Shown here: one piece after another, positions 43,502 to 51,735 of the stretch | Numbering within the stretch: position 1 is the stretch's first letter | Layout: each line of letters starts with the position of its first letter | NCBI GenBank assembly: GCA_036274895.1 | Contig: DASUEU010000009.1 | Coordinates: 52,167 to 116,166 of the forward strand | Direction of reading: 5' to 3' | DNA from: CALMKX01 sp036274895 | GTDB taxonomy: Bacteria > Acidobacteriota > Thermoanaerobaculia > Multivoradales > SZUA-115 | Length of the DNA: 64,000 bases | The notes under the pieces: model-generated | Database searches by the model: none | What the model was told of the DNA's origin: nothing | What the model saw: the letters and a program-made list of their open reading frames with translations, nothing else | Program-made: the position numbers and the translations under genes

Positions 43502-44900
43502 GATGGGCTCCTGTCGCAGTGTGCACCCAGCAGAGCACTGCCGAAACTATGAAGAGCAGAACGCCGCCGGGTACCGTGTTCACCTGATAGGTGGTCGGCA
43601 GGCTTGGTATGCCCACGGTGGCGACCAAGTAAATGAACCATCCAACGGAACCCACAACTAGGAACCAGACCAGGCTGCGGTCGGCAAGAAGTTCCACCCG
43701 CCCATTGGCGCCCACCAGAACCCCCCCGACCGAAGCGTACGGGCCCATCAAGATATTGGCCAGTAGGTAAGGATTGCTCATTGAACGCATCGCCGCAAAG
43801 AGGAAGAAGACGGTCAGTAGTGTGACAACCATGAGCCAGTGGAACCGTGAGAGTTCGGAGGGCACCTCGGTGATGCGACGACGCAGAACTAGACCCACAT
43901 GTACACTGGCCAGAATCGCACCGTTGAAGGCGGAGAGGAAGCTCGCTATTAGGGCGAGGGAGGTAACTACGAACAACGTGTCACTCGCGAGGGTACCGCT
44001 CCACATCTGGTCGATCCTGAGCTGACCATCTGGTATTCTCACGCTCCATGCTGCAAGCGGCACAAGAACTAGGAACGGTGCGGCACCTATGGCGGCGAAG
44101 ATTACAAAGCGAGTTCGTTGCTTCCGGTGGGCGGCGGACACAAGGAAGACCCGCTTCCACGCGTCCGGACTCGCCAAGAGGAATCCGAAGCCCATCACAA
44201 GACCAAGCGCAAAGTGATAGAGATACAGCAAGTACCGTCCTGCCGCAAACGGCAGCTCCCAATAGCTGGACCGTGGAACTAGTCCGGAGGCCGTGAAAGC
44301 AAGCGTTCCATCGCTGAGAGCCAGGGTGAAGGCAAGAGCAGCCATTCCCATAACGAGAGCGAACTGCAAGACGTCGGTGCGGAAGACGGCCATGTAGCCG
44401 CCGAACAGCACGTAGAAGTATGCAATGACGCCGAGCGCTACGACTAGCAAAGTTGCATGGTCTGACCGTAAGCCAAGGCAGAGATCAAGAATATCTTTGA
44501 GGATCAGGAGTTCGGATGCTGCGTAGGCGCACTGGATAGCGGAGAGCCCGATTGCGAGGGCAGTTGCGTTCCCGTGGTTCGGGCCGAGGAACTGGAAAAG
44601 AAAACCGTCAAATGACGTTGCCTCCGTCTTGGCGATCCATGACCGGATACGGAGGAGCGACAGGACGGTGCCAGCGGCAAGTCCCAACAGGGCAGGTAGG
44701 CCGAGAAGGAGATGAATTCCGAGGTAGGCACCAAACAGGGCGGTGAGGGAGAATACGGTGCTGGCTTGGCCAACTTCGGGAAGTGGTAGGCCACAATCGA
44801 CGTCGAGAGGCCGTGCAGCAGGCATTGGCTGCCTGCGCAGCGAGAAATGCACCAGCAGCAATGCTGCCACGAGTGCTGTTGCTACGAGGAGCCCGGCCAC
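43479..44900 (-). CDS. Sodium:solute symporter (SSS/LeuT-fold-like) transporter
   Basis: The 473-residue protein has about 12-13 membrane helices. Its spacing and motifs suggest the SSS family (ASTVFSLTALFGAYLGIHLL near the N terminus; FGGYMAVFRTDVLQFALVMG; DAWKRVFLVSAAHRKQR as a cytoplasmic loop). Start is GTG with AGAGGTG 8 nt upstream. It lies just inside the right inverted repeat. Its substrate cannot be inferred. Family call is by pattern and could be another LeuT-fold group. Confidence 0.65.
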   Translation of the reverse strand: MAGLLVATALVAALLLVHFSLRRQPMPAARPLDVDCGLPLPEVGQASTVFSLTALFGAYLGIHLLLGLPALLGLAAGTVLSLLRIRSWIAKTEATSFDGFLFQFLGPNHGNATALAIGLSAIQCAYAASELLILKDILDLCLGLRSDHATLLVVALGVIAYFYVLFGGYMAVFRTDVLQFALVMGMAALAFTLALSDGTLAFTASGLVPRSSYWELPFAAGRYLLYLYHFALGLVMGFGFLLASPDAWKRVFLVSAAHRKQRTRFVIFAAIGAAPFLVLVPLAAWSVRIPDGQLRIDQMWSGTLASDTLFVVTSLALIASFLSAFNGAILASVHVGLVLRRRITEVPSELSRFHWLMVVTLLTVFFLFAAMRSMSNPYLLANILMGPYASVGGVLVGANGRVELLADRSLVWFLVVGSVGWFIYLVATVGIPSLPTTYQVNTVPGGVLLFIVSAVLCWVHTATGAHRARHRNS

Positions 44901-45008
44901 TTAACGGACACCTCTCTTCAGGCTGAAATCCGGTCTCGTCTCCAGAATCGCCATTGGCGGCGAGCTTGGCGTTGTAGCAGCGGGCGGAACAGTGGCTGCC
45001 TTCAAAGG

Positions 45009-45027
45009 GATAATCCGAAGTTATGCT
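45009..45027. repeat. Right 19-bp terminal inverted repeat of cassette
   Basis: GATAATCCGAAGTTATGCT is the exact reverse complement of the left repeat at 42314-42332. It lies 108 bp upstream of the transporter start. Confidence 0.85.
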
Positions 45028-45249
45028 CAGTGCAAACCAAGCGACGGAAGGCTAGGCATGCGCAGTTCGTGTTCGGACACCGCCTGATAAGGGCGACTGG
45101 CCCCGCGTCGCTAGGCCCTGTCGTGGATACAGTTGGAAGTATACCTGGTTTGGCTCTGAACTCGCAATCGCTGGAATTGGCGTACCGAAGTCGCCGCGCC
45201 TTCCCCCGCTGCTTGTCTCACTCGGAGGGTCTGGCGAGATCGGCCGGCC
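45028..45249. other. Non-coding stretch beyond the cassette
   Basis: No convincing gene is seen in this stretch. It has lower GC than the flanks and holds two direct copies of GCTAGGC (about 45052 and 45109). Open frames here on both strands look like chance or decayed sequence, possibly the continuation of the HepT-like remnant. Confidence 0.5.
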
Positions 45250-45433
45250 TACCGTCTCAGGTATGACACCGCATTTGGCCCGGTCGATGCCGCAGTGGCC
45301 GTTCCGACAGAGGGCGATTTTGCAGGCTTGAGAGTGGAGGAGATGCGAGTCGGCCAAGGCTCCCGGCGCCATCGTCAGGGGTTTCAAGTACCAGCTGGTC
45401 GAGACGGTCGACATAGACCCGCTCGTCCTTCAC
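45250..45433 (-). pseudogene. Decayed HepT-like toxin remnant
   Basis: A GTG at 45433 overlaps the nucleotidyltransferase stop by 4 bp, as in MntA-HepT pairs. It opens VKDERVYVDRLDQLVLET, which resembles a HepT N terminus, but the frame then turns into unrelated residues and stops near 45250. A neighbouring frame (ALADSHLLHSQACKIAL) may be the continuation after a frameshift. The HEPN R-x4-6-H catalytic motif was not found. This is an inference; the remnant could also be unrelated. Confidence 0.4.
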
Positions 45434-45741
45434 AGCGGCACAGCCTCGCGCAGGATCCGGTCACGCAGGGCCCAATGCAGCGCCCCCTCGGTGACCACAT
45501 CGACCCGGCAGCCCAGGAGGGCCTCGAGATCCTGGATCAAGCCGGCGGGGAACCATGCCGAGGTGTCCGGCCCTGCTTTGACGAGGAGATCCAGATCGCT
45601 GTCTTCCCCTGCCTCTCCCCGAGCCACCGAGCCGAAGACGCGCGGTTCACTCGCGCCGTGCTCTGCGACCAGCCGGAGGATTACCGCCCGCTCTGAGGGA
45701 GCCCAGGCTGGAGCAGGCGGGCGGCGGGCGGCGGTGGTCAT
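45430..45741 (-). CDS. MntA-like minimal nucleotidyltransferase (antitoxin)
   Basis: The 103-residue protein has the nucleotidyltransferase motif VFGSVARGEAGEDSDLDLLV (G-S and D-x-D). The tail VDVVTEGALHWALRDRILRE is family-typical (MNT). MntA proteins AMPylate or otherwise neutralise the HEPN RNase HepT encoded next to them. ATG 45741 is preferred over GTG 45762, because AGGTG lies 6-7 nt upstream of it. The HepT partner downstream seems broken. Confidence 0.85.
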   Translation of the reverse strand: MTTAARRPPAPAWAPSERAVILRLVAEHGASEPRVFGSVARGEAGEDSDLDLLVKAGPDTSAWFPAGLIQDLEALLGCRVDVVTEGALHWALRDRILREAVPL

Positions 45742-45805
45742 CGAAGTCACCTTGGTTGGCACGGGATGATAGCTCAGTCCGCTTGGGGCCCAGGACGTAC
45801 CCCCC

Positions 45806-46291
45806 TCAAACCCCCACCACCTCCACCCCCCGCCCCGCGGTGTCGTAGACGACGAAGGTCGACTTGCCCAGTCGCCCCATGATCTCGCCGGGGTTGACCA
45901 GGTCGGTGGCTCCTTCCTTGCCGACGTGGAGGCGGTGGTCGTGGCCGTAGCAGACGAGGTCGTAGGAGCCGGAGCGGGCGAGGTCGCGGGCGATCTCCGG
46001 GTAGTGGTTGATGCCCACGCGCAGACCGCCCAGCTCCAGGCGGGCGAGCTCGCCGTGGAGGGTGACCCTGGGGTGGCGGGCGGCGACCTGGGCGAGGAGG
46101 AAGCGGTCGCCGTCGTTGTTGCCGAAGACGGCGTGGATGGGGCCGGGGAAACCCTGGCCGATCTGGTCGAGGGTGAACGGGGCGCAGAAGTCGCCGCAGA
46201 AGAGCAGGGCGTCGGTGCTCCATGCCTTCTCGAGGGCGGCGGCCAGCTTCCAGATGTTGTCGTGAGCGTCGGAGAGGATCGCCAGCTTCAT
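45806..46291 (-). CDS. YfcE/MJ0936-type metallophosphoesterase
   Basis: The 161-residue protein shows the calcineurin-like motifs LSDAHDN, CGDFCAP, GNNDGD, GINHYPE and CYGHDHRLHVGK in order, with NPGE near the end. It binds two metal ions and probably cleaves small phosphodiesters. GGAGG lies 5 nt before ATG 46291. A longer frame upstream is antisense to the TonB-receptor gene's end and is rejected. It follows the receptor's terminator. Confidence 0.88.
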   Translation of the reverse strand: MKLAILSDAHDNIWKLAAALEKAWSTDALLFCGDFCAPFTLDQIGQGFPGPIHAVFGNNDGDRFLLAQVAARHPRVTLHGELARLELGGLRVGINHYPEIARDLARSGSYDLVCYGHDHRLHVGKEGATDLVNPGEIMGRLGKSTFVVYDTAGRGVEVVGV

Positions 46292-46315
46292 GGTGGCCTC
46301 CGTGGAAGTGTCGGC

Positions 46316-46347
46316 CGAAAAAGAAAAGGGGCCGCTCGCGCGGCCCC
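46316..46347 (-). terminator. Rho-independent terminator after the TonB receptor
   Basis: GGGGCCGC/GCGGCCCC (46328-46335 and 46340-46347) with a 4-nt loop is followed on the minus strand by a T-rich tract. It separates the receptor from the phosphoesterase, whose promoter would then lie in the 25 bp before its start. Confidence 0.8.
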
Positions 46348-46374
46348 CTTCCCCTCCATCCTGAAGGCCTGCGC

Positions 46375-49300
46375 CTAGAAGGACACCCGCAGACCGAGCT
46401 TGGCCTGCCAGCGGGAGCGCAGGTCGTCGGTCGAGAAACGCTGGGCGGGGAGCGTGAGACGGTAGATCGGCTTGCCGGTCGCCGCGTCGATGCCGGCGAG
46501 GAACACCGGCGAGCTCTCGTCGAACTGCACGTAGCGCACCTGGCCGGTGTCGCTGTCGAAGAGGTTGGCGAAGTTGAGCACGTCGAGGATGAGGCTCACC
46601 CGCGCGATGCTCACCGGAATCGACTGCTCGGCGTGGAAGTCGAGCTGGTGGAACCAGGGGGCGCGGGAGGCGTTGCGCTCGATGATGCTGCCGCGGGCGC
46701 CGCGCAAGCCCTCGTCCGACTCGACGTAGGCGTTGAACAGCGCCCACTGCTGGGCCTGGATCCCCGAGTCGCGCGTCTGCATGGCGCAGGTCGCGGCCAC
46801 CGTGCTGGTGCAGAACAGCACCTCGCTGGCGCTGGCCGGCACGTAGAGCAGGTCGTTGTCGTTGGTGTCACCGTTGACGTCGTTGGCGAAGGTGGTCGAG
46901 TACGGACGGCCCGACTGCGCGTTGTAGAACACGCCGAAGGTGGTCGGCGCCCGCTCCCAGAACCGCGCCTCCCAGGACAGCGAAGCGTTGAAGCGGTGCT
47001 CGATCGAGTAGTCCGAGGTCGCCAGCGCCGGGTTGTTCGGGTCGCCCGGGTGGTAGACGAAGCGCCAGTTCGAAACCGCCTGGCTGGAGTTGCCGTCGTT
47101 GACCGACTCGGCCTCACCGTAGGCGTAGGAGACGCTGGCCGCGAGGCCGTCCCGGAAGGGCCGCTCGAGCTTGAAGGCCGCGGTGAACTGATCGCCCTTG
47201 TCGGTGTTGGTGAGCAAGATTACGTCACTGAAGCGGCTGTCCCTGCGGCGGAACGTCGGCCGACCGTCGAAAGCCAAAGTGCTGCCCGTCGGCACGAAGT
47301 TCAGGTTCTGATAAGCGATCTCCTGCTCGTTCTGCGAGTAGATCAGCTCGGCCGAAGCGATCAGGCCCCAGATGCCGAGGTCCTGATCGAAGCCGAGGTT
47401 GGTGCGCAGAACCTGCGGGAACTCGAAGTCCGGATCCGTAACGTCCACTTCGTTGGTCACCGCACCACCGACCGAGCGGGGCTGGTTGAACGGATCCGAG
47501 TTGAACGGGATGCTGTTGGTTTCCGAGATCGGACGTTCGGGGGTAGCAACGACGCGCGCTGAAAGTCGCGTGAACTCGATGCCGGTGTTGCCGTACTGGT
47601 TCGACAGCCAGACGTACGGCGTGCGGCCGGCGAAGATGCCGATGCCGCCGCGCAGCTGCTGCTTGCCGCTGCCGGAAATGTCCCAGTTGAAGCCGATGCG
47701 GGGCGAGAGCAGGATGTTGCCGTCCGGTAGCTCGTCGGTGCGAAAGCCGAAAACCTGATCGATCGTGGCGTTGTACGAAGGCTCATCCGGGAAGAACGGC
47801 ACGTCAGCGCGGATGCCGAAGGTGAGGGTGAGGTTCGGCCGCACGGTCCAGCGGTCGCCGACGTAGAGGCCGAACTGCTGGACGTCGAACTTGGCGGCCT
47901 GGTCCGGGTTGCTGGTGTTCGAGAAGCTGTAGTCGAACTGCGAAGCCCAGCCGCGCTCAAAGTCGTCCAGGTTGTTGAACACGTAGGCGCCGTAGTTGTC
48001 GCGGATGAACAGGTTCTCGAAGCTGAAGAACTCGTTGTGGGTGCCGATCGTCACCGTGTGGTTGCCGGTGATCCAGGTCAGATCGTCGGTGATCTCGAGG
48101 ATGTCCTGGTCGAGGGCGTTGGCGGTGGAGAAGCGCTCCGTGCCGGCCTCGAAGGTGCGGTTGCCCGGCGAGATGCCGCGAACTTGCACGAAGGGGAAGG
48201 CCACGTCGCCGGCGCGCTGGTCACGGATCGTCTGGTAGGTCAGCCGAGCCTCGTTGAACAGCGAGCCCGAGATGACGCTGTTGAGCTGCAGCACCGAGGA
48301 GTTCGTCTCGTCCAGGAAGTGGTAGACGTTCTCCGGGAACCGGTAGGTCACGTTGCCCTGGAAGAGGATGTCGTTGTTGGCATCGATGTAGTTGTGGCGG
48401 GCGGTCAGCTGGTTGCTGTCACCGAGATTGAGGTCCAGGCGCAGGAAGGCCTTGTCGCTGTCGGTGGTGCGGGTGACCTCCTCGAAGCCGCCCGGATCGT
48501 AGCCGTAGCGGCCGGTGAGAATGCTGCGGAACCGCTCGGCCTCGGTGCGCGAGCCGAAGTCCTGGCCGCTCCCGCCGCCGATCGAGAAGCCGGAGGGGCG
48601 GTCGAGGCGGGAGATCTCGCCGTTGACGAAGAAGAAGGCCTTGTTGCGCAAGATCGGCCCGCCGAGCGAGATGCCGTACTGGTCCTCGCTGAAGGTGCCG
48701 AGGGGGCGGTCCTGGGCGCCGTCACCCACCAGGTCCTGGTCGCGCGTGTAGTAGTAGACGCCGCCCGATAAGCTATTGGTGCCGCTCTTGGTCACCGCGT
48801 TCACGCCACCACCGGAGAAGCCGCCCTGGCGGACGTCGTAGGGGGCCACCAGCAGCTGCAGCTCCTGGATCGCGTCGAGGCTGATCGGCTGGGCTTCCGC
48901 CTGGCCGCCGGGCACGCCCTGGGCGGCGAGACCGAAGAGGTCGTTGTTGACCGCGCCGTCGATCTGGATGTTGTTGTAGCGGTTGTTGCGTCCGGCCACC
49001 GTCAGAGCGGCTGCGCCGTCGTTGTCCGAGTTGGTGGAGAAGAAGGGGTTCGTACGGGCGAAGTCCTCGATGCCCCGGGAGACCGTGGGCAGCGAGGTGA
49101 TCGCCTCGACGGAGACGTTCGAGGCGGCGCCGGTGCGCGACGGGTTGATGATCCGGTTGGACTCGGCCACCACCGTCACCGTCTCTTCGAGCGCCAGCGG
49201 CAGGCCGAAGCGCAGGTCCTTGGTCTCGCCGAGGCCGACGAAGACATCGGTCTGCTCCGAGGTCTTGAAGCTCTCCATCGCGACGGTGACGGTGTAGGGG

Positions 49301-49554
49301 CCGCCGACCCGCACGTTCTGGATGGTGAAGCGGCCGTCGCCTCCGGAGGTCACGGAGTAGGTGGTGCCCGTCGGGGTGTGGACGGCAGTGATCACGGCGC
49401 CGGGCAGGGCGGTCTCGCCCGCCTCATCGGTCACCACGCCGGACAGGCTGCCGGTGGTGGTGCCCTGGGCCAGGAGCGACGGCGCCCAGAACGCGAGCAG
49501 CATCGCCAACGAGGCGAGGACCCTCCTCGGCAGCCGCTTGGGGTGCAAGTGCAT
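46375..49554 (-). CDS. Oar-like TonB-dependent outer-membrane receptor
   Basis: The 1059-residue protein has a signal peptide (VLASLAMLLAFWAPSLLAQ), a carboxypeptidase-regulatory-like beta domain (GSLSGVVTDEAGETALPGAV) and then a TonB plug (RNNRYNNIQIDGAVNND, VAPYDVRQGGFSGGGVNAVT). The long beta-barrel ends in Phe (KLGLRVSF), the Bam recognition signal. Proteins of this type are abundant in Acidobacteriota and resemble Myxococcus Oar. Substrate unknown, probably a polymer or peptide. ATG 49554 has GGAGG 5 nt upstream; an in-frame ATG at 49587 lies further out. Transcribed alone. Confidence 0.92.
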   Translation of the reverse strand: MHLHPKRLPRRVLASLAMLLAFWAPSLLAQGTTTGSLSGVVTDEAGETALPGAVITAVHTPTGTTYSVTSGGDGRFTIQNVRVGGPYTVTVAMESFKTSEQTDVFVGLGETKDLRFGLPLALEETVTVVAESNRIINPSRTGAASNVSVEAITSLPTVSRGIEDFARTNPFFSTNSDNDGAAALTVAGRNNRYNNIQIDGAVNNDLFGLAAQGVPGGQAEAQPISLDAIQELQLLVAPYDVRQGGFSGGGVNAVTKSGTNSLSGGVYYYTRDQDLVGDGAQDRPLGTFSEDQYGISLGGPILRNKAFFFVNGEISRLDRPSGFSIGGGSGQDFGSRTEAERFRSILTGRYGYDPGGFEEVTRTTDSDKAFLRLDLNLGDSNQLTARHNYIDANNDILFQGNVTYRFPENVYHFLDETNSSVLQLNSVISGSLFNEARLTYQTIRDQRAGDVAFPFVQVRGISPGNRTFEAGTERFSTANALDQDILEITDDLTWITGNHTVTIGTHNEFFSFENLFIRDNYGAYVFNNLDDFERGWASQFDYSFSNTSNPDQAAKFDVQQFGLYVGDRWTVRPNLTLTFGIRADVPFFPDEPSYNATIDQVFGFRTDELPDGNILLSPRIGFNWDISGSGKQQLRGGIGIFAGRTPYVWLSNQYGNTGIEFTRLSARVVATPERPISETNSIPFNSDPFNQPRSVGGAVTNEVDVTDPDFEFPQVLRTNLGFDQDLGIWGLIASAELIYSQNEQEIAYQNLNFVPTGSTLAFDGRPTFRRRDSRFSDVILLTNTDKGDQFTAAFKLERPFRDGLAASVSYAYGEAESVNDGNSSQAVSNWRFVYHPGDPNNPALATSDYSIEHRFNASLSWEARFWERAPTTFGVFYNAQSGRPYSTTFANDVNGDTNDNDLLYVPASASEVLFCTSTVAATCAMQTRDSGIQAQQWALFNAYVESDEGLRGARGSIIERNASRAPWFHQLDFHAEQSIPVSIARVSLILDVLNFANLFDSDTGQVRYVQFDESSPVFLAGIDAATGKPIYRLTLPAQRFSTDDLRSRWQAKLGLRVSF

Positions 49555-49764
49555 AGGAACCTCCATTGGTCTTCTCAAAGGATTCACGGGCGAAGTCTCG
49601 GAACGGACGCTGCGCGCACCATTCGCGACCTCGGAGCTAGGGCTCGAAATCTAGGTTACCAGCACCGGTCAGGCCGGTGACGGAGCTCGGATGACGAGAG
49701 AGACTCAGGTCCGTTACGTCTGGGTGACCCGGATGGCGCCGATCTTACCACCTCTTCCTGGCCC

Positions 49765-50007
49765 TTAAACATCCTGCGAGGGCGGTGGCGGGGGGCCTCC
49801 GGGCCGGGTCGCCAGGGCCAGGAAGAGCTCCTCGACGATGTCCCGGAGCTCGACGGTGTAGTGGGTCAGGTGGCGCAGCTGGTCCTCGAGCTGCTCGAGG
49901 CCCGGGCGCATCAGGCTGCCCCCGCCATGACGGGAGAAACGGCCGGCGTAGCGCTCGTCGAGCAGGCGGATGCGCTCGTAGGCATCCTTCATCTTCTGGG
50001 GGTCCAC
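49765..50007 (-). CDS. Small conserved-looking hypothetical protein
   Basis: The 80-residue protein has a helical, charged body (MKDAYERIRLLDERYAGRFS, then LEQLEDQLRHLTHYTVELRD) and ends in a Pro run. GTG 50007 has AGAGAGGA 5 nt upstream and starts 11 bp after the SDR stop, so it is the last gene of an operon with the holin-like and SDR genes. The pattern suggests a coiled-coil protein. No family recognised. Confidence 0.55.
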   Translation of the reverse strand: MDPQKMKDAYERIRLLDERYAGRFSRHGGGSLMRPGLEQLEDQLRHLTHYTVELRDIVEELFLALATRPGGPPPPPSQDV

Positions 50008-50018
50008 GGCGGTCCTCT

Positions 50019-50759
50019 CTAGGCGGTTGCCCGGTGGACGTGATGGGCGGTGGCCTGGTCGCGTGGTCGGACCACGATCTCGTCGATGTTGACGTGCGGC
50101 GGTCGCGTGGCCGCCCAGACGATGCACTCGGCCACGTCCTCAGCCGTCAGTGGCGTCATGCCCCGGTAGACGCCCGCCGCCCTCTCGGCATCGCCGTCGA
50201 AGCGCACCAGGGAGAACTCGGTCTCGACCAGCCCCGGGGCCACCTCGGTGACCCGCACCGGCGAGCCCAGCAGCTCCAGCCGCAGACAGCGGGAGAAGGC
50301 CCGGGCGGCGTGTTTGGCGGCGGTGTAGCCGCCGCCGCCGGCATAGGTCTCGAAGCCGGCGATCGAGCCGACGGTGAGCACGTGGCCGTCGCCGCTCGCG
50401 ATCAGCCGCGGCAGCAGCTCCCGGGTCATGCGCATCACGCCCAGGAAGTTGGTCTCGATCATGGTGCGCCAGTGGTCCTCGTCGGCCTCGGCGACGCGCT
50501 CGAGCCCGAGGGCCCCGCCGGCGTTGTTGACCAGCAAGGCGACCTCGCTTAAGGGGGCACAGAAGCGGCGGACGCTCTCGGTGTCGGCGACGTCGAGCAG
50601 GGCGGCGCGGCCTCCCAGCTCACGGGCCAGGGCCTCGATGCGCTCGACCCGACGCGCCCCGAGGACGACCTCGAAGCCGGCCCCGGCCAGAGCCCGGGCC
50701 GCGGCGGCCCCGATCCCGGAGCTGGCGCCCGTGATCACCGCCACGCGGCCTGCGCTCAC
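50019..50759 (-). CDS. Short-chain dehydrogenase/reductase (YdfG-like)
   Basis: The 246-residue classical SDR has the cofactor motif TGASSGIG, the NNAGG strand, catalytic Ser in VGSIAG and the Y-x3-K motif YTAAKHAARAF. ARRVERIEAL after the second beta strand suggests NADP(H). Start is GTG in a 4-bp overlap with the holin-like gene. Likely a 3-hydroxyacyl or aldehyde reductase of the YdfG group; the substrate is unknown. Confidence 0.9.
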   Translation of the reverse strand: MSAGRVAVITGASSGIGAAAARALAGAGFEVVLGARRVERIEALARELGGRAALLDVADTESVRRFCAPLSEVALLVNNAGGALGLERVAEADEDHWRTMIETNFLGVMRMTRELLPRLIASGDGHVLTVGSIAGFETYAGGGGYTAAKHAARAFSRCLRLELLGSPVRVTEVAPGLVETEFSLVRFDGDAERAAGVYRGMTPLTAEDVAECIVWAATRPPHVNIDEIVVRPRDQATAHHVHRATA

Positions 50760-51106
50760 GGCTTCTCCTCCGGGTCGAGGGCGCGGACCAGCCAGTTGAC
50801 CACGGCGAGCACCAGCCCGCCCAGGACCGCCCAACCGAAGCCATCCACCGAGAGGCCGTCGAGCAGCCAGGCGGCGAGCGAGAACATCAGGCCGTTGATG
50901 ACCAGGAAGAAGAGGCCGAGGGTGAGCACGATCAGGGGACAGGAGAGGATCTTGACCACCGGCTTGACCAGCAGATTGATCAGGCCGATGACGACCCCGG
51001 CGAGCAGAAGGTAGAGGATGCCCCCTTGGTAGTGGACGCCGGAGAGGATCTTCGCCGCGAGCAACAGCCCCACGGCGTTGGCGAGGACCTGGATGACGGC
51101 GCGCAT
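50756..51106 (-). CDS. Four-helix membrane protein of the phage-holin-like (PF04020) family
   Basis: The 116-residue protein has four membrane segments (LANAVGLLLAAKILSGV, LLLAGVVIGLINLLVKPVV, LTLGLFFLVINGLMFSLAAW, AVLGGLVLAVVNWLV) with the family phrase VKPVVKILSCPLIVLTLGLF. Such proteins are common in bacterial chromosomes and are not evidence of a prophage. A TAGAGT box lies 10 nt before ATG 51106, without a ribosome binding site. Confidence 0.82.
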   Translation of the reverse strand: MRAVIQVLANAVGLLLAAKILSGVHYQGGILYLLLAGVVIGLINLLVKPVVKILSCPLIVLTLGLFFLVINGLMFSLAAWLLDGLSVDGFGWAVLGGLVLAVVNWLVRALDPEEKP

Positions 51107-51140
51107 GATGGCGGAGACTCTATCGCTTCCGGAACGAGGA

Positions 51141-51323
51141 GGGCGCACGGCCGTGCGCCCCTACGCAATGCCGTGCCGCCGCGGCGAGCCTCGTAGGCTG
51201 GGTTAGGCCCGACAGGGCCGTAACCCAGCTCCCGCGGCGTCGGCGAGGGCTGGGTTACGCCGCAGACGGCTAACCCAGCCTACGAGCTTCCGGTGCGTAG
51301 GGGCGCGGGGACCGCGCCCCTAC
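51141..51323. repeat. Cluster of REP-like inverted repeats
   Basis: Between the holin-like gene and the NUDIX gene lie three palindromic units. They are GGGCGCACGGCCGTGCGCCC (51141-51160), a 17-bp inverted repeat CTCGTAGGCTGGGTTAG (51190-51206) with its complement at 51270-51286, and GTAGGGGCGCG/CGCGCCCCTAC (51297-51323). The GTAGGCTGGGTTA and TAGGGGCGC phrases recur in intergenic repeats of many bacteria. The last unit runs into the NUDIX stop codon. Confidence 0.7.
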
Positions 51324-51721
51324 GACGGCGGCTCGATCGCCTTGCGGGCCGCGGCCACCACCTCCCGCTCGTTGGCGAAGCTCAGGCGGGTGAGGGCCTC
51401 CTCCCAACCGAGCCAGGCCGCCGCCGAGACCTCCTGCGGGTCGTACCCCGAGGGATCCCCTCCGACGTAGCTCATCAGGAAGAAGTAGACCCGCTTGTGG
51501 ACCCGCTGCGCTCCCCGCTCGAAGAACCAGTACTCGACGTCGGGCAGGCGGGAGACCACCCGGCCGGTGACGCCGGTCTCCTCGCGGACCTCGCGTTCGG
51601 CGGTCTGCTCGGGGGTCTCGCCGGGCTCGAGATGGCCCTTGGGCAGCTGCCACCGCCTCCCCCCTTGGGTGGCGATGAGCAGGACCCGGCCTTGGTGAGT
51701 CACCACGCCCCCTGCGGACAC
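51320..51721 (-). CDS. NUDIX hydrolase
   Basis: The 133-residue protein carries the Nudix box GHLEPGETPEQTAEREVREE, then TGV, in the correct G-x5-E-x7-REUxEE order. It cleaves a nucleoside diphosphate linked to X; the substrate is unknown. GTG 51721 is the first common start, but the frame stays open upstream (KTEHEVSAGGVV), and a CTG with GGAGG upstream is possible. It follows algH closely and is probably co-transcribed. Confidence 0.88.
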   Translation of the reverse strand: MSAGGVVTHQGRVLLIATQGGRRWQLPKGHLEPGETPEQTAEREVREETGVTGRVVSRLPDVEYWFFERGAQRVHKRVYFFLMSYVGGDPSGYDPQEVSAAAWLGWEEALTRLSFANEREVVAAARKAIEPPS

Positions 51722-51735
51722 CTCGTGCTCGGTCT

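Larger units (their letters stand above)
42314..45027. mobile_element. Putative recombinase-associated cassette carrying lycopene-cyclase-like and transporter genes
   Basis: The 2714-bp segment is bounded by perfect 19-bp inverted repeats and abuts a tyrosine recombinase. Its genes use clearly more A/T in wobble positions than neighbouring genes, and its gene order is unrelated to the flanking operons. It holds two lycopene-cyclase-like half genes (+), a small membrane protein (-) and an SSS-like transporter (-). It contains no transposase. It may be mobilised in trans or by the adjacent recombinase. The element family is not recognised. Confidence 0.6.

Noticed and set aside
45052..45414. 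120-codon minus-strand open frame beyond the cassette
   Set aside because: No family features over its length and no start signal; part of it may be the out-of-frame tail of a decayed HepT.
50756..51106. Holin-like gene as evidence of a prophage
   Set aside because: The PF04020-type protein is a common chromosomal membrane protein, and no other phage genes are nearby.
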